In this document: piece after piece, positions 16,324-23,333 of the stretch
How the letters are laid out: each line of letters begins with the position of its first letter
Position numbering within the stretch: position 1 is the stretch's first letter
Source: an uncultured Paracoccaceae bacterium
GTDB lineage: Bacteria > Pseudomonadota > Alphaproteobacteria > Rhodobacterales > Rhodobacteraceae
DNA: 64,000 nt
Assembly: GCA_947500775.1 (NCBI GenBank)
Contig: CANMTD010000003.1
Coordinates: forward strand, 422,874 to 486,873
Direction: 5' to 3'
Program-made: the position numbers and the translations under genes
The notes under the pieces: model-generated
The model's input: only the letters and a program-made list of their open reading frames with translations
Told to the model about the DNA's origin: nothing
Database searches by the model: none

Positions 16324-17517
16324 TGCGATGGTTTCACCAATAGCTCTTGCCAGAAGCGGCGGCACGGCATTCCCAACCTGAGTGTACCTTGGACAATCGT
16401 ACTTCCTTCGGTGCCCCCCAGTCGTATACGGCCCACAAAACTTAAACCAATCCGGAAAAGACTGTATCCGGGCGTGCTCACGAACGGTCATTGTTCTAGG
16501 CTCGCTGTAGTGGACAAGATCATCTGGTAGCGTCGTGATGGTCGGAGCAGGCTGAGCAGGGTCTAACGGGGTAATCGAGCGCTTTTTGATCCCAAAACGT
16601 TCACGATCTTCTGAGGATATGCACTGTCCAAGGGGACAGTTTTCTAAAATGTCTTTAAACCGTTCCACAAGACGATCAGAGTGTCTTGCTAGCCTCATAT
16701 CCGACGGCTTGCCAGACCAACCATCTCTCATCAAGCGCAGATACGCGGACTTTGTTTTTGGGGCTTTGTAGTCCAATGCCTTAAACCCGCGCGATCCAAA
16801 GTCTGGATCATCGATGAGAGCACCAGTTCGTGTCTCCAAATCAGACAACGCTTCAAGAGTAGATGTCGGCTTCAGACTAAGGCCGAGCTTCTGTAAGAAG
16901 TGTTTTCTGCCGACTTTAAGCCGCTCTACAGGGTTTACCCCCGGCAAGGACCCTTTTTCGATACCTATAAGGAGGTACCTTGGCCTTCGCTGTGGCACCC
17001 CAAAGTCTGAAGCTGGAACGATTGTTTCGAAAGCATCGTACCCGAGCTCATTCAACTTTGCCTTGGCAAAGTTTGGATAGTTACCGTGTGCTTCGTGAGG
17101 CATTGAAGCAAAGCCTTGGACGTTCTCTAATAGAACGGCTCGTGGTCGCACCAAATCGACGAAATCAAAATAGGCGTTGATCATCTGACTGCGAGGATCT
17201 GAAGGGTCTCGCCGTCCATTCATGCTGAAGCCTTGGCAAGGCGGGCCGCCTGCTACAAGGTCAACTTTCCCACGAAGCTGCTTCAATTCAGCGTTCTTAC
17301 GATCCACCACGTCGAGAATATCATGAGCGCTCTGATCAAGCCACTTTGGCCATCTCAGCCGGTAGTCTTTCCCATCGACTAGGTTGCGATGATAGGTAGC
17401 AAACGCGTGGTTGTGAGCCTCGATTGCAAACAAATGCTTAAAGCCTGCCTGCTTCAGCCCTAACGACAGCCCGCCACATCCCGCAAAAAGATCAATACAA
17501 GTATAGTTCATCTTCAT
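16204..17517 (-). CDS. DNA (cytosine-5-)-methyltransferase
   Basis: A 437-residue C5-cytosine methylase that transfers a methyl group from S-adenosylmethionine to DNA cytosine. All key motifs are in order: I 'DLFAGCGGLSLGL' (9-21), IV 'GGPPCQGFS' with catalytic Cys94, VI 'LLENVQGF' (129-136), VIII 'QRRPRYLLIG' (176-185), IX 'RPRSITPLDPAQPAPTI'-like segment near 313-327, and X 'QVGNAVPPLLA' (380-390). The target-recognition region lies between VIII and IX and cannot be read for sequence specificity. ATG 17517 (or 17511) starts motif-proximal; the longer frame is upstream-gene sequence. The gene overlaps the receiver gene tail-to-tail by 120 bp. No restriction endonuclease gene is adjacent. Confidence 0.93.
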   Translation of the reverse strand: MKMNYTCIDLFAGCGGLSLGLKQAGFKHLFAIEAHNHAFATYHRNLVDGKDYRLRWPKWLDQSAHDILDVVDRKNAELKQLRGKVDLVAGGPPCQGFSMNGRRDPSDPRSQMINAYFDFVDLVRPRAVLLENVQGFASMPHEAHGNYPNFAKAKLNELGYDAFETIVPASDFGVPQRRPRYLLIGIEKGSLPGVNPVERLKVGRKHFLQKLGLSLKPTSTLEALSDLETRTGALIDDPDFGSRGFKALDYKAPKTKSAYLRLMRDGWSGKPSDMRLARHSDRLVERFKDILENCPLGQCISSEDRERFGIKKRSITPLDPAQPAPTITTLPDDLVHYSEPRTMTVREHARIQSFPDWFKFCGPYTTGGHRRKYDCPRYTQVGNAVPPLLARAIGETIASILSDQDIRNLPDCSQLTKEGAPMAWEVVDGHERLPVSI

Positions 17518-17524
17518 TTTGTAT

Positions 17525-17896
17525 CTACAAAGAACAACTGTTGTCCAGGCGCGTTCGCCCCCGGCAAAATGCGCCATTTCTTGGGATACTGGCTGACGAT
17601 TGCTCAATTAACCGCCTCATAGCGCTCAAAGAAATGCAACCAGCCACAACAGCAAAAAACAATCCAAACAAAGCTAGACCGGCCAAACCGGTCGCAAAAA
17701 CGCATAGTGCCTGCAGAAGCGCAAAGTCCCTAGGGAGCTGACTACCGAAGTTCATCCACAGAAAGCCAGTGAAATAGACCGCAGAAAACCAAGAAAATGA
17801 AACGAAGAATGGGTGTAGGGCTTTTTCAAGCTGCCTTTCCGTAGCCTCAAGGACGGCCATCCGTTGTCGGCTCCAGCTGACAGATACATCTCTCAT
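17525..17896 (-). CDS. Small two-helix membrane protein of unknown function
   Basis: I do not recognise this 123-residue protein. It has a polar, charged N-terminus (about 1-28), two predicted transmembrane helices (about 31-51, 'FFVSFSWFSAVYFTGFLW', and about 63-92, 'LCVFATGLAGLALFGLFF') and a basic, cysteine-containing tail. It lies 5 bp after the XRE regulator stop and 7 bp before the methylase ATG, so the three are almost certainly one transcript. A membrane partner in a defence-type operon could be an effector or anchor, but nothing in the sequence proves that. Confidence 0.7.
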   Translation of the reverse strand: MRDVSVSWSRQRMAVLEATERQLEKALHPFFVSFSWFSAVYFTGFLWMNFGSQLPRDFALLQALCVFATGLAGLALFGLFFAVVAGCISLSAMRRLIEQSSASIPRNGAFCRGRTRLDNSCSL

Positions 17897-17901
17897 AGCA
17901 G

Positions 17902-18324
17902 TTACTCCCTAAGTAGTTCTATCCAAGTATGAACGTCGTCCATGGCGATCTCTTTCCCTTCGAGGAAAGAGCGGTACCAGCGTGCCGAGATTGCACCGCG
18001 TTTTTCACTTTTCAGTCTTATCCCGTTCTTTGACAGGTGCCTGTCCAGCTCGACTTCGAATTCTTCCAGCTTGTCCAAGTCGTGCTTCAGCCGCACAGCT
18101 TCGACGCCAAGCAAAATCCAGCTCAAGTCGACGTCAAACTGGCGGTGCAATTTGATCAGAGCTTCAATCGGGATCGATCGCTTTCCCAATTCGTAACTCT
18201 GGTAAGCACGCAACGACATGCCGAGAGCTTCGGCCATTTTTGCCTGAGACAACGCCTGCTCGTTTCGGGCGATGGCGATGCGTGCGCCAAGCGCAGTTAG
18301 GTAGTTTTCCGCACGTTCCGCCAT
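17902..18324 (-). CDS. XRE/Cro-type HTH transcriptional regulator
   Basis: A 140-residue regulator. The HTH (about 11-66) reads 'LGARIAIARNEQALSQAKMA' followed by 'ALGMSLRAYQSYELGKRSIP', a standard phage-repressor-like fold with the 'SLRAYQSYE' recognition helix. The C-terminal 70 residues are charged helices, probably for dimerisation or ligand response. It is the first gene of the methylase operon and likely plays the role of a controller protein, limiting methylase expression during establishment. It is divergent from the small HTH gene at 18466; a dyad in the gap could be its operator. Confidence 0.87.
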   Translation of the reverse strand: MAERAENYLTALGARIAIARNEQALSQAKMAEALGMSLRAYQSYELGKRSIPIEALIKLHRQFDVDLSWILLGVEAVRLKHDLDKLEEFEVELDRHLSKNGIRLKSEKRGAISARWYRSFLEGKEIAMDDVHTWIELLRE

Positions 18325-18465
18325 GGCGAATGCAATCCACTTGTCTTTACGCTCAATTGAATGCTATACGCACAAATGAACGCATTTCATTGTGTTTCGC
18401 TATCGGAGCACGGCTCGGCCGCGCAATCAACCTGATTCACGCTAGCTTATGAAAAGGAGAGGGTT
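18325..18465. promoter_or_regulatory. Divergent promoter region with an imperfect dyad
   Basis: The gap between the XRE gene and the rightward HTH gene is A/T-rich. AATGAA (18375-18380) and TTCATT (18386-18391) form an inverted repeat with a five-base spacer, flanked by CACA and GTG, and TCAATTGA (18353-18360) is a perfect 8-bp palindrome. These are the best candidates for the operator of the XRE protein. A strong AAAGGAGAGG ribosome site closes the region at 18453. Confidence 0.4.
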
Positions 18466-18672
18466 TTGGCTCACGAAAAGCTACTATCACCGAAAGAGCT
18501 TAGTTCAATGGTTGGCCTAAGCGTTGCGCAAGTTCGAGCGTTAATGAACAGCGGAAAGCTCGAGTTTGTAGAAATATCCCCCAAGACCAAGCTCTTGACG
18601 ATGAGCGGCTGGGAGCGGTTTCAGAAGGATGCGACCAAGATCAAAGGGGCCGAGGGCTCGGCCGCGAATTGA
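18466..18672 (+). CDS. Small HTH protein (AlpA/excisionase-like)
   Basis: A 68-residue protein starting at TTG 18466, preceded at good distance by AAAGGAGAGG, which decides the start. 'LSPKELSSMVGLSVAQVRAL' followed by 'MNSGKLEFVEISPKTKLLT' is the layout of the winged/MerR-like HTH of excisionases and AlpA-type proteins: helix-turn-helix, then a small basic wing. It lies just before a second protein of the same kind and the integrase. I infer a directionality factor or a regulator of the integrase; which of the two small proteins does this is not clear. Confidence 0.65.
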   Translation: MAHEKLLSPKELSSMVGLSVAQVRALMNSGKLEFVEISPKTKLLTMSGWERFQKDATKIKGAEGSAAN

Positions 18673-18687
18673 CGGGGGTGTCCGGTT

Positions 18688-18924
18688 ATGGCGACGACAA
18701 ATCTCAACATCAGCGTGATCGACAAACGCATGCTGAAGCAGTCCGAGGCCGCGAGTTATGCCGGGTTGCCAGTAAAGCATTTCAAGGCTGCGTGCCCGGT
18801 GCGCCCGGTAGAGTTGAAGCAAGGCACGCTGCTTTGGGATCGCCGCGACCTCGATCATTGGATCGATGATGTGAAGTCTGGGGCCGTAACCGACACACGC
18901 GACACAATTCTGGACCGGCTTTGA
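18688..18924 (+). CDS. Small HTH/excisionase-like protein coupled to the integrase
   Basis: A 78-residue protein with 'MLKQSEAASYAGLPVKHFKA' and 'VRPVELKQGTLLWDRRDLDH', the pattern of AlpA/excisionase family members in which a short HTH is followed by a beta wing and a tryptophan-containing helix ('HWIDDV'). The stop overlaps the integrase ATG (ATGA), so both are translated together. In many tRNA-targeted elements this protein acts as recombination directionality factor. Ribosome-site spacing is fair (GGGGGTG upstream). Confidence 0.7.
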   Translation: MATTNLNISVIDKRMLKQSEAASYAGLPVKHFKAACPVRPVELKQGTLLWDRRDLDHWIDDVKSGAVTDTRDTILDRL

Positions 18925-20035
18925 TGACACAGGTGCGGGTCAAAGGGTTCAAGATTTTCAAGGACCGGCACGGCAAGCAGCGATGCTATCACCGCGAGAC
19001 CGGCCATAAGGTTGACCTGAACCACGCGCCGATTGGCTCTGCTGAGTTTTTTGCCGAATGTGAGACGATCCGCGCCATTGCCGAGGCGCAGAGGGCCAAG
19101 GCTCCCAAGGCCGGAACGCTCGGGGGCCTGATCCAGTCCTACTTTGAGACCGAGCACTTCCAGAACCTCGCCGAGGCCACCCGGCGCGACTATCGCAAGT
19201 GCGCGGACTTCCTTGAGCCGATCCGCGATACGCCGATCCACGTGATCGACACGCCCTTGATCGCGGGCATCCACGACAAGGCTGCCGAGAAGATTGGCTG
19301 GAGGCGGGCAAACATGGTCCGCACGCTTCTCAGCGAGGTATTTCGCTACAACATCCCGAAGGGGCTCATCTCCGCCAACTTCGCCAAAGACGTCATTCCC
19401 AAGCGACGCCCGCGCGACCGTGCATATGCCAACCGTCCCTGGACCATCGAAGAGCGCGATACAGTCTTGGCAAGGCCAAGCCACATGTGCGCGTGGCCCT
19501 TGCCCTGATGATGAACACCGGCCTCGACCCGTCTGACGCCCTAAGATTGCGGAATGATCAGGTCGATGACGGCACAATCTGGGGCGTGCGCGGCAAGACT
19601 GGCGAAGAGGTCGCGATTCCGGTCAGTCCGACGTTGAAGGCCGCGCTTGATCGCATGCCCAAACACGAGGCCGAGACCGTCCTTTCCAATTCGCGCGGAG
19701 AGGCTTGGACATACAACGGCTTTTCAACCGTCTGGCACCGCTTCAAGACCGCCCTTGAGAATGAAGGCCTTATCGAAAAAGGCCTGACCCTCAAGGGCTT
19801 GCGGCACACGGTGGCCACGACTTTGCGCGAGGCAGGCCTTGATGAACGCCGCATCGCAGACCTTCTGGGGCAGAAAACACCGTCCATGGCACGGCACTAT
19901 TCGCGCTCAGCGAACCTTGCCGACAAGAACCGCGAGACCATGGCCACATTGGAAGAAGAGAACCGAAGGCGAGCCGAAAGTGTCAAACCTTCGCAGAAAA
20001 GCGTCAAACCTGACCGGAACGAGGATCAGTCATGA
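18921..20035 (+). pseudogene. int: Tyrosine recombinase/integrase interrupted by a one-base frameshift
   Basis: Two adjoining frames cover one integrase. The first (18921-19508) holds the N-terminal core-binding domain ('ATRRDYRKCADFLEPI') and ends out of frame after 'ERDTVLAR'. The second resumes at about 19465 with 'VRVALALMMNTGLDPSDALR' and holds the catalytic domain with 'LKGLRHTVATTLREAGLDER', 'IADLLGQKTPSMARHYSRSA' (nucleophile Tyr) . Restoring one base near 19471 ('gcaaggccaag') would give a continuous 371-residue protein. The box I arginine appears to be Asp in 'TGLDPSD', another oddity. The gene points at the tRNA-Phe copy, as expected for its own attachment site. It may be inactive, a sequencing error, or expressed by -1 frameshifting. 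Confidence 0.8.
19981..20010 (+). repeat. Two GTCAAACC repeats near the right end, candidate integrase arm sites
   Basis: TGTCAAACC (19981-19989) and CGTCAAACC (20002-20010) lie 21 bp apart, two helical turns, in the same orientation as the left-end pair. They are inside the integrase C-terminal codons and create the repeated 'SVKP' in the protein tail. Confidence 0.45.
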
Positions 20036-20063
20036 GCAGAAAACATATAAATATCATCTTGTT

Positions 20064-20111
20064 AAGTGGTGCCCGGGGGCGGAATCGAACCACCGACACG
20101 AGGATTTTCAA
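20064..20111. repeat. Right attachment repeat (attR-type), inside the intact tRNA-Phe
   Basis: This is the second copy of the 48-bp direct repeat, covering the 3' half of the tRNA-Phe gene. The match ends in the anticodon loop, which marks the limit of the crossover region. Confidence 0.9.
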
Positions 20112-20141
20112 TCCACTGCTCTACCCCTGAGCTACCCGGGC
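20067..20141 (-). tRNA. tRNA-Phe (GAA)
   Basis: A 75-nt cloverleaf including encoded CCA. Acceptor GCCCGGG pairs with CCCGGGC, D-stem GCTC/GAGC, anticodon loop TTGAAAA (anticodon GAA), T-stem GGTGG/CCGCC around TTCGATT, discriminator A. The anticodon stem has one T-T mismatch. It is the integration target of the 10.1-kb element, and its 3' end is kept intact. Confidence 0.96.
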
Positions 20142-20222
20142 ACGGGAAAGCGTACTGCGCTTTGGGTTGCGATGTTCTAGACGCGGCTCACGGGACTGTC
20201 CAGAGGCATTTGCAAGAAATCG

Positions 20223-20405
20223 TCAGTGCGGTTTGCGCATCTGTTTTGCCAGCTCTTCGGCGGCCTCTTCCTGATCTTCGGGCGCGTCTGCCGGGATCGC
20301 ATAGGCCCCCGTCAGCCATTTGCCCAGGTCAAGATCGGCGCAGCGTTTTGAACAGAACGGGCGGTATTTCGGGTCGGTGTCTTTGGCGCACATCGGGCAG
20401 GTCAT
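20223..20405 (-). CDS. yacG: DNA gyrase inhibitor YacG
   Basis: A 60-residue zinc-finger protein with 'CPMCAKD' and '[20 protein letters not shown]', the YacG Cys4 motif and its 'DLGxW' tail. YacG binds GyrB and blocks DNA binding by gyrase in Escherichia coli. It overlaps the upstream RNase E/G-like gene by 4 bp (ATGA) and is the last gene of the minus-strand block that begins at or before infA. The C-terminus is acidic. Confidence 0.93.
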   Translation of the reverse strand: MTCPMCAKDTDPKYRPFCSKRCADLDLGKWLTGAYAIPADAPEDQEEAAEELAKQMRKPH

Positions 20406-21442
20406 CGGGCAGGGCTTTCGATCAGCGGCAGGCGTTCGCGTTTGCGCTGCAATTCAAAATGGCCCAGCAGGGTCCAGCCGACAAGGGTGGTGTCCACCGG
20501 ATCGGCGCGAAACGTGGATTTCAGCACCTGTTCGACCTGTCGGCGGTCTTTCTTGGACATCGGCGCGAAATCGACGGTGATCTGCCCCCCCAGCCCGCGC
20601 AGGCGCAATTGGCGCGGCAGATCGCGGGCGGCGGCCAGATTGGCCTTCAGCCCGGCGGCGGGGGATGTGTCGGGGCCGGTGTTGACGTCGACAGCGACCA
20701 GCGCCCGCGTCGGTTCCACATACATCGAGGCACCAGCGGCCAAAGGTGCCGCCCCCGCCAGCGCGTCGATTGCGTCCAGCACCCCCAGATCGGCAAAGCT
20801 GCCTGCCCGTTCGATCACCTCGTCAGGGTCGGGATCGGCCCAGTCGCGCCAGGCCAGGGTGGCGGCGTCGGGGGCGTCCAGCAACAATTCGGCAGGGCCG
20901 GTGGTTTCGGCCATCACGGCCATGGCCAGATCGCGCATCGCGATCACATCTTCAAGCACCGCGTCTTCGTCCACCCCGGCAGAGGCGGACCGCAGGATCA
21001 GGCCCAACTGTGGATCGGCCGCCTCCATCGCCTCATGCGCGCATTCCAGCAGGCGGTTGCGTTCGTCTTCGTCCCGGATGCTGCGCGACAGGTTGATGCC
21101 GGGCGCGCCGGGGGTCACGATGGCATAGCGGCTTTTGAACAGCAGCTTGGTCGTGACCGGCACGGCCTTGCCCGGTTCGGCATAGCCGGTGACCTGCACC
21201 AGCAGGCTTTGCCCGGGGGCCAGCCCCTTGGCCTGCCGCAGGAACGCGGTGCCGGTGGGCAGTTTCAGGAAAACGCCGCCCTGCCCTTTCACCGGGCGGT
21301 CGACAACCCCGCGAAACAGGGCGCCGGGGCCGGGCGGGCCATCGGGGGCGTCGATCAGCAGATCGTGCAATTTCCCGTCAACCATCAGCGCGGCCGCAGG
21401 GCCGCCGCCGAATGTGTCCAGAATGACCAGACGTCCCTTCAT
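20402..21442 (-). CDS. Short RNase E/G family protein
   Basis: A 346-residue member of the RNase E/G family, shorter than RNase G (about 490). The N-terminal part holds a reduced S1-like region with '[20 protein letters not shown]' and '[12 protein letters not shown]'. The catalytic core is recognisable from '[14 protein letters not shown]' and '[20 protein letters not shown]', which carry the two magnesium-binding aspartates and the RQLRLR motif. It ends soon after, so the zinc-link (CPxCxG) and C-terminal domain that tetramerise RNase E/G are missing. The next gene, yacG, encodes a separate CPxC zinc finger. The ATG at 21442 overlaps the maf stop. Substrates, probably RNA 5'-end-dependent, are unknown. 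Confidence 0.87.
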   Translation of the reverse strand: MKGRLVILDTFGGGPAAALMVDGKLHDLLIDAPDGPPGPGALFRGVVDRPVKGQGGVFLKLPTGTAFLRQAKGLAPGQSLLVQVTGYAEPGKAVPVTTKLLFKSRYAIVTPGAPGINLSRSIRDEDERNRLLECAHEAMEAADPQLGLILRSASAGVDEDAVLEDVIAMRDLAMAVMAETTGPAELLLDAPDAATLAWRDWADPDPDEVIERAGSFADLGVLDAIDALAGAAPLAAGASMYVEPTRALVAVDVNTGPDTSPAAGLKANLAAARDLPRQLRLRGLGGQITVDFAPMSKKDRRQVEQVLKSTFRADPVDTTLVGWTLLGHFELQRKRERLPLIESPAR

Positions 21443-22020
21443 GATGCCTCTCCATGGCGCTGATATCCGGCGGCGTCCAGCAAGACCCCGGTTTCCGCCA
21501 GCGGCAGACCGACAACCCCGGTGAAAGAGCCATTGATCCACGGGATAAAGGCGCCCGCCGCGCCCTGAATACCATAACCGCCGGCCTTGCCCTGCCAATC
21601 CCCTGACCGCAGGTAGGCCTGCAATTCGGCGTCCGACAGGCGTTTCATCTGCACCGTGGTCACCACATCGCGCTCCCACAGCCGGTCGCCCAGACGCAGC
21701 GCCACAGCGGTGATCACCTTGTGGCGCCGCCCCGACAGGGCGCGCAGGAACACCCCGGCTTCGGCCGCATCTGCGGGTTTGCCCAGAATCCGCCGCCCCA
21801 TGGCAACGGTGGTATCCGCGCACAGGACCAGTTCGTCCGGCGCGGCCCTGACCGCACCCGCCTTTTCACGGGCCATGCGCGCGCAATAGGGGCGCGGCAG
21901 TTCGGCCTGTGCGGGGTCCTCATTGATGTCGGGGGGGCGGATGGCGTCGGGCACAACGCCAATCTGCGCCAGCAATTCCTTGCGGCGCGGGCTGCCTGAT
22001 CCGAGGATCAGCTTCATCAA
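21439..22020 (-). CDS. maf: Maf-like nucleotide pyrophosphatase
   Basis: A 193-residue Maf/YceF/YhdE protein. The signature N-terminus '[19 protein letters not shown]' (3-21) and later '[20 protein letters not shown]' are the nucleotide- and metal-binding motifs; '[13 protein letters not shown]' near the C-terminus is also typical. Maf enzymes hydrolyse non-canonical or pyrimidine nucleoside triphosphates to monophosphates, as house-cleaning. It sits between infA (7 bp upstream) and the RNase E/G-like gene (4-bp overlap), a common order in Rhodobacteraceae. Two ATGs start the frame; the first is used. Confidence 0.93.
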   Translation of the reverse strand: MMKLILGSGSPRRKELLAQIGVVPDAIRPPDINEDPAQAELPRPYCARMAREKAGAVRAAPDELVLCADTTVAMGRRILGKPADAAEAGVFLRALSGRRHKVITAVALRLGDRLWERDVVTTVQMKRLSDAELQAYLRSGDWQGKAGGYGIQGAAGAFIPWINGSFTGVVGLPLAETGVLLDAAGYQRHGEAS

Positions 22021-22027
22021 ACAGCGC

Positions 22028-22246
22028 TTACTTGAAGCGATAGTTGATCCGACCCTTGGTCAGATCATAGGGGGTCATTTCGACCTGCACCTTGTCGCCT
22101 GCCAGAACCCGGATACGGTTCTTGCGCATTTTTCCTGCCGTATGTGCGATGATCTCATGGCCGTTCTCAAGCTCGACCCGGAATGTCGCATTCGGCAGGA
22201 GTTCCTTTACGACGCCGGGAAATTCGAGCATTTCTTCCTTGGCCAT
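22028..22246 (-). CDS. infA: Translation initiation factor IF-1
   Basis: The 72-residue protein is a single OB/S1 fold with '[20 protein letters not shown]' and '[20 protein letters not shown]', nearly invariant in IF-1. It binds the ribosomal A site with IF-2 and IF-3. ATG 22246 is chosen because IF-1 starts 'MAKEEML'; it has GAGTGACC upstream. It leads the infA-maf-RNase-yacG operon. Confidence 0.97.
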   Translation of the reverse strand: MAKEEMLEFPGVVKELLPNATFRVELENGHEIIAHTAGKMRKNRIRVLAGDKVQVEMTPYDLTKGRINYRFK

Positions 22247-22388
22247 GGTCACTCCTGAGTTGTTTTGCCCGCCAAGCTGCGAGCGTGCCATTAAATGCTC
22301 TGTAAACGCTTCTTTTTCAAGGGCCGATCACGGGAAATCGTGCATGGTGTGACTTTCGTCGCCCATACGGTGCCCCGGCGCCCGGCCC

Positions 22389-22844
22389 TCAGCCCGCCGG
22401 GTCGCCAAATCGCGCGATCAGCCGGTCCCGGATCTGATCGCGGGCCAGCCGGTAAGCGGCCAGTTTTGCCTCGCGGGTTTCGCCCATGCCGGTCGGGTCC
22501 AGAATCGGCCAGTATTCGACATCCAGATGATAAAACCGGGTCAGGTCCAGCGCCCGGCGCTGGCTGGCCGGGGACAGCGCCACCACCAGATCGAACCCCG
22601 ACAGATCGTCGCCCCAATCCTCCATCTCGTCGAACGACCGCGACCGGTGCCGTTCCAGTTCGACCCCGATTTCCCGGCAAACCGCAATGGAAAACCCGTC
22701 GATCTCCATATCGTTCTTGACGCCGACCGATTGCACATAGGTCTGCTGGCCGAACAGTTTCTTCATGATCCCTTCGGCCATGGGCGACCGCACGGCATTG
22801 TGGTCGCAACAGAAAAGAACCGAAGAAGGCAGGGTTCCCGTCAC
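22389..22844 (-). CDS. Low-molecular-weight phosphotyrosine phosphatase/arsenate reductase-like protein
   Basis: A 151-residue LMW-PTP fold. The P-loop 'FCCDHNAVRSPMAEG' gives the C-x5-R-S motif with Cys13 and Arg19, and a general-acid region is seen in 'PILDPTGMGET'. Family members remove phosphate from tyrosine or arginine, or reduce arsenate through a related mechanism; the absence of an ars cluster favours a phosphatase. It is the last gene of a run with hisD, and starts 3 bp after UPF0262 ends. Confidence 0.88.
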   Translation of the reverse strand: MTGTLPSSVLFCCDHNAVRSPMAEGIMKKLFGQQTYVQSVGVKNDMEIDGFSIAVCREIGVELERHRSRSFDEMEDWGDDLSGFDLVVALSPASQRRALDLTRFYHLDVEYWPILDPTGMGETREAKLAAYRLARDQIRDRLIARFGDPAG

Positions 22845-22847
22845 GCC

Positions 22848-23333
22848 CTAGCCCCCGAAATGCAGAACGCAGATAAGGGTGAACAGGCGCCGGGCGGTGT
22901 CGATATCGACATCCGCCTTGCCTTCCAGACGTTCCTGCAACACCCGCGCCCCTTCGTTGTGGATGCCGCGCCGGGCCATGTCGATCGCCTCGATCTGGCT
23001 GGGGGGCAGTTTCTTGACCGCGTCGAAATAGCTTTCGCAGATCTGGAAATAATCCTTCACCACCTGCCGGAACGGCCCAAGCGACAGGTGGAATTCGGCG
23101 ACATCCGTCGCATTTTCGGTTTTGACATCGAACACCAGCCGCTTGTCGCGGATCGCCAGAAACAGGTGATAGGGCCCGTCGGGCGCGCGGCGGCCATCGC
23201 GGTCCGGCAGAGCGAAACTGTTGTCTTCGATCAGATCGAAGATCGCGACCTTGCGTTCCTGTTCGATCTCGGGCGTGGGGGCGATCAGGCCACGGTCGTC
23301 GATTTCGACACGGCTCAGGACCGAGGTGCTCAT
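22848..23333 (-). CDS. UPF0262 family protein
   Basis: A 161-residue alphaproteobacterial protein of the uncharacterised UPF0262 family, recognised by 'RVEIDDRGLIAPTPEIEQER' and 'DGPYHLFLAIRDKRLVFDV', and by its constant place just after hisD. No catalytic motif is visible and there is no signal peptide. The ATG overlaps the hisD stop (ATGA), so it is translationally coupled. Its function is unknown; the neighbourhood suggests only a shared transcript. Confidence 0.88.
   Translation of the reverse strand: MSTSVLSRVEIDDRGLIAPTPEIEQERKVAIFDLIEDNSFALPDRDGRRAPDGPYHLFLAIRDKRLVFDVKTENATDVAEFHLSLGPFRQVVKDYFQICESYFDAVKKLPPSQIEAIDMARRGIHNEGARVLQERLEGKADVDIDTARRLFTLICVLHFGG

Larger units (their letters stand above)
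9956..20111. mobile_element. 10.1-kb integrative mobilizable element inserted in tRNA-Phe
   Basis: Bounded by a 48-bp direct repeat (9956-10003 and 20064-20111; one mismatch) that is the 3' half of the tRNA-Phe gene. The contents read left to right as an HTH protein, MobC, relaxase with nested MobB- and MobD-like genes, the dual-ATPase/receiver pair, the convergent methyltransferase operon, two small HTH proteins and a tyrosine integrase next to the tRNA. No type IV secretion, coupling protein or plasmid replication initiator that I recognise is present, so it would need a helper conjugation system. The cargo at 13.0-18.4 kb is visibly richer in A+T than both the mobilization genes and the chromosome, which suggests a mosaic origin. 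Confidence 0.9.

Noticed and set aside
19465..19490. Programmed -1 frameshift in the integrase
   Set aside because: No slippery heptamer and no obvious downstream stem were seen at the junction; a lost base is simpler.
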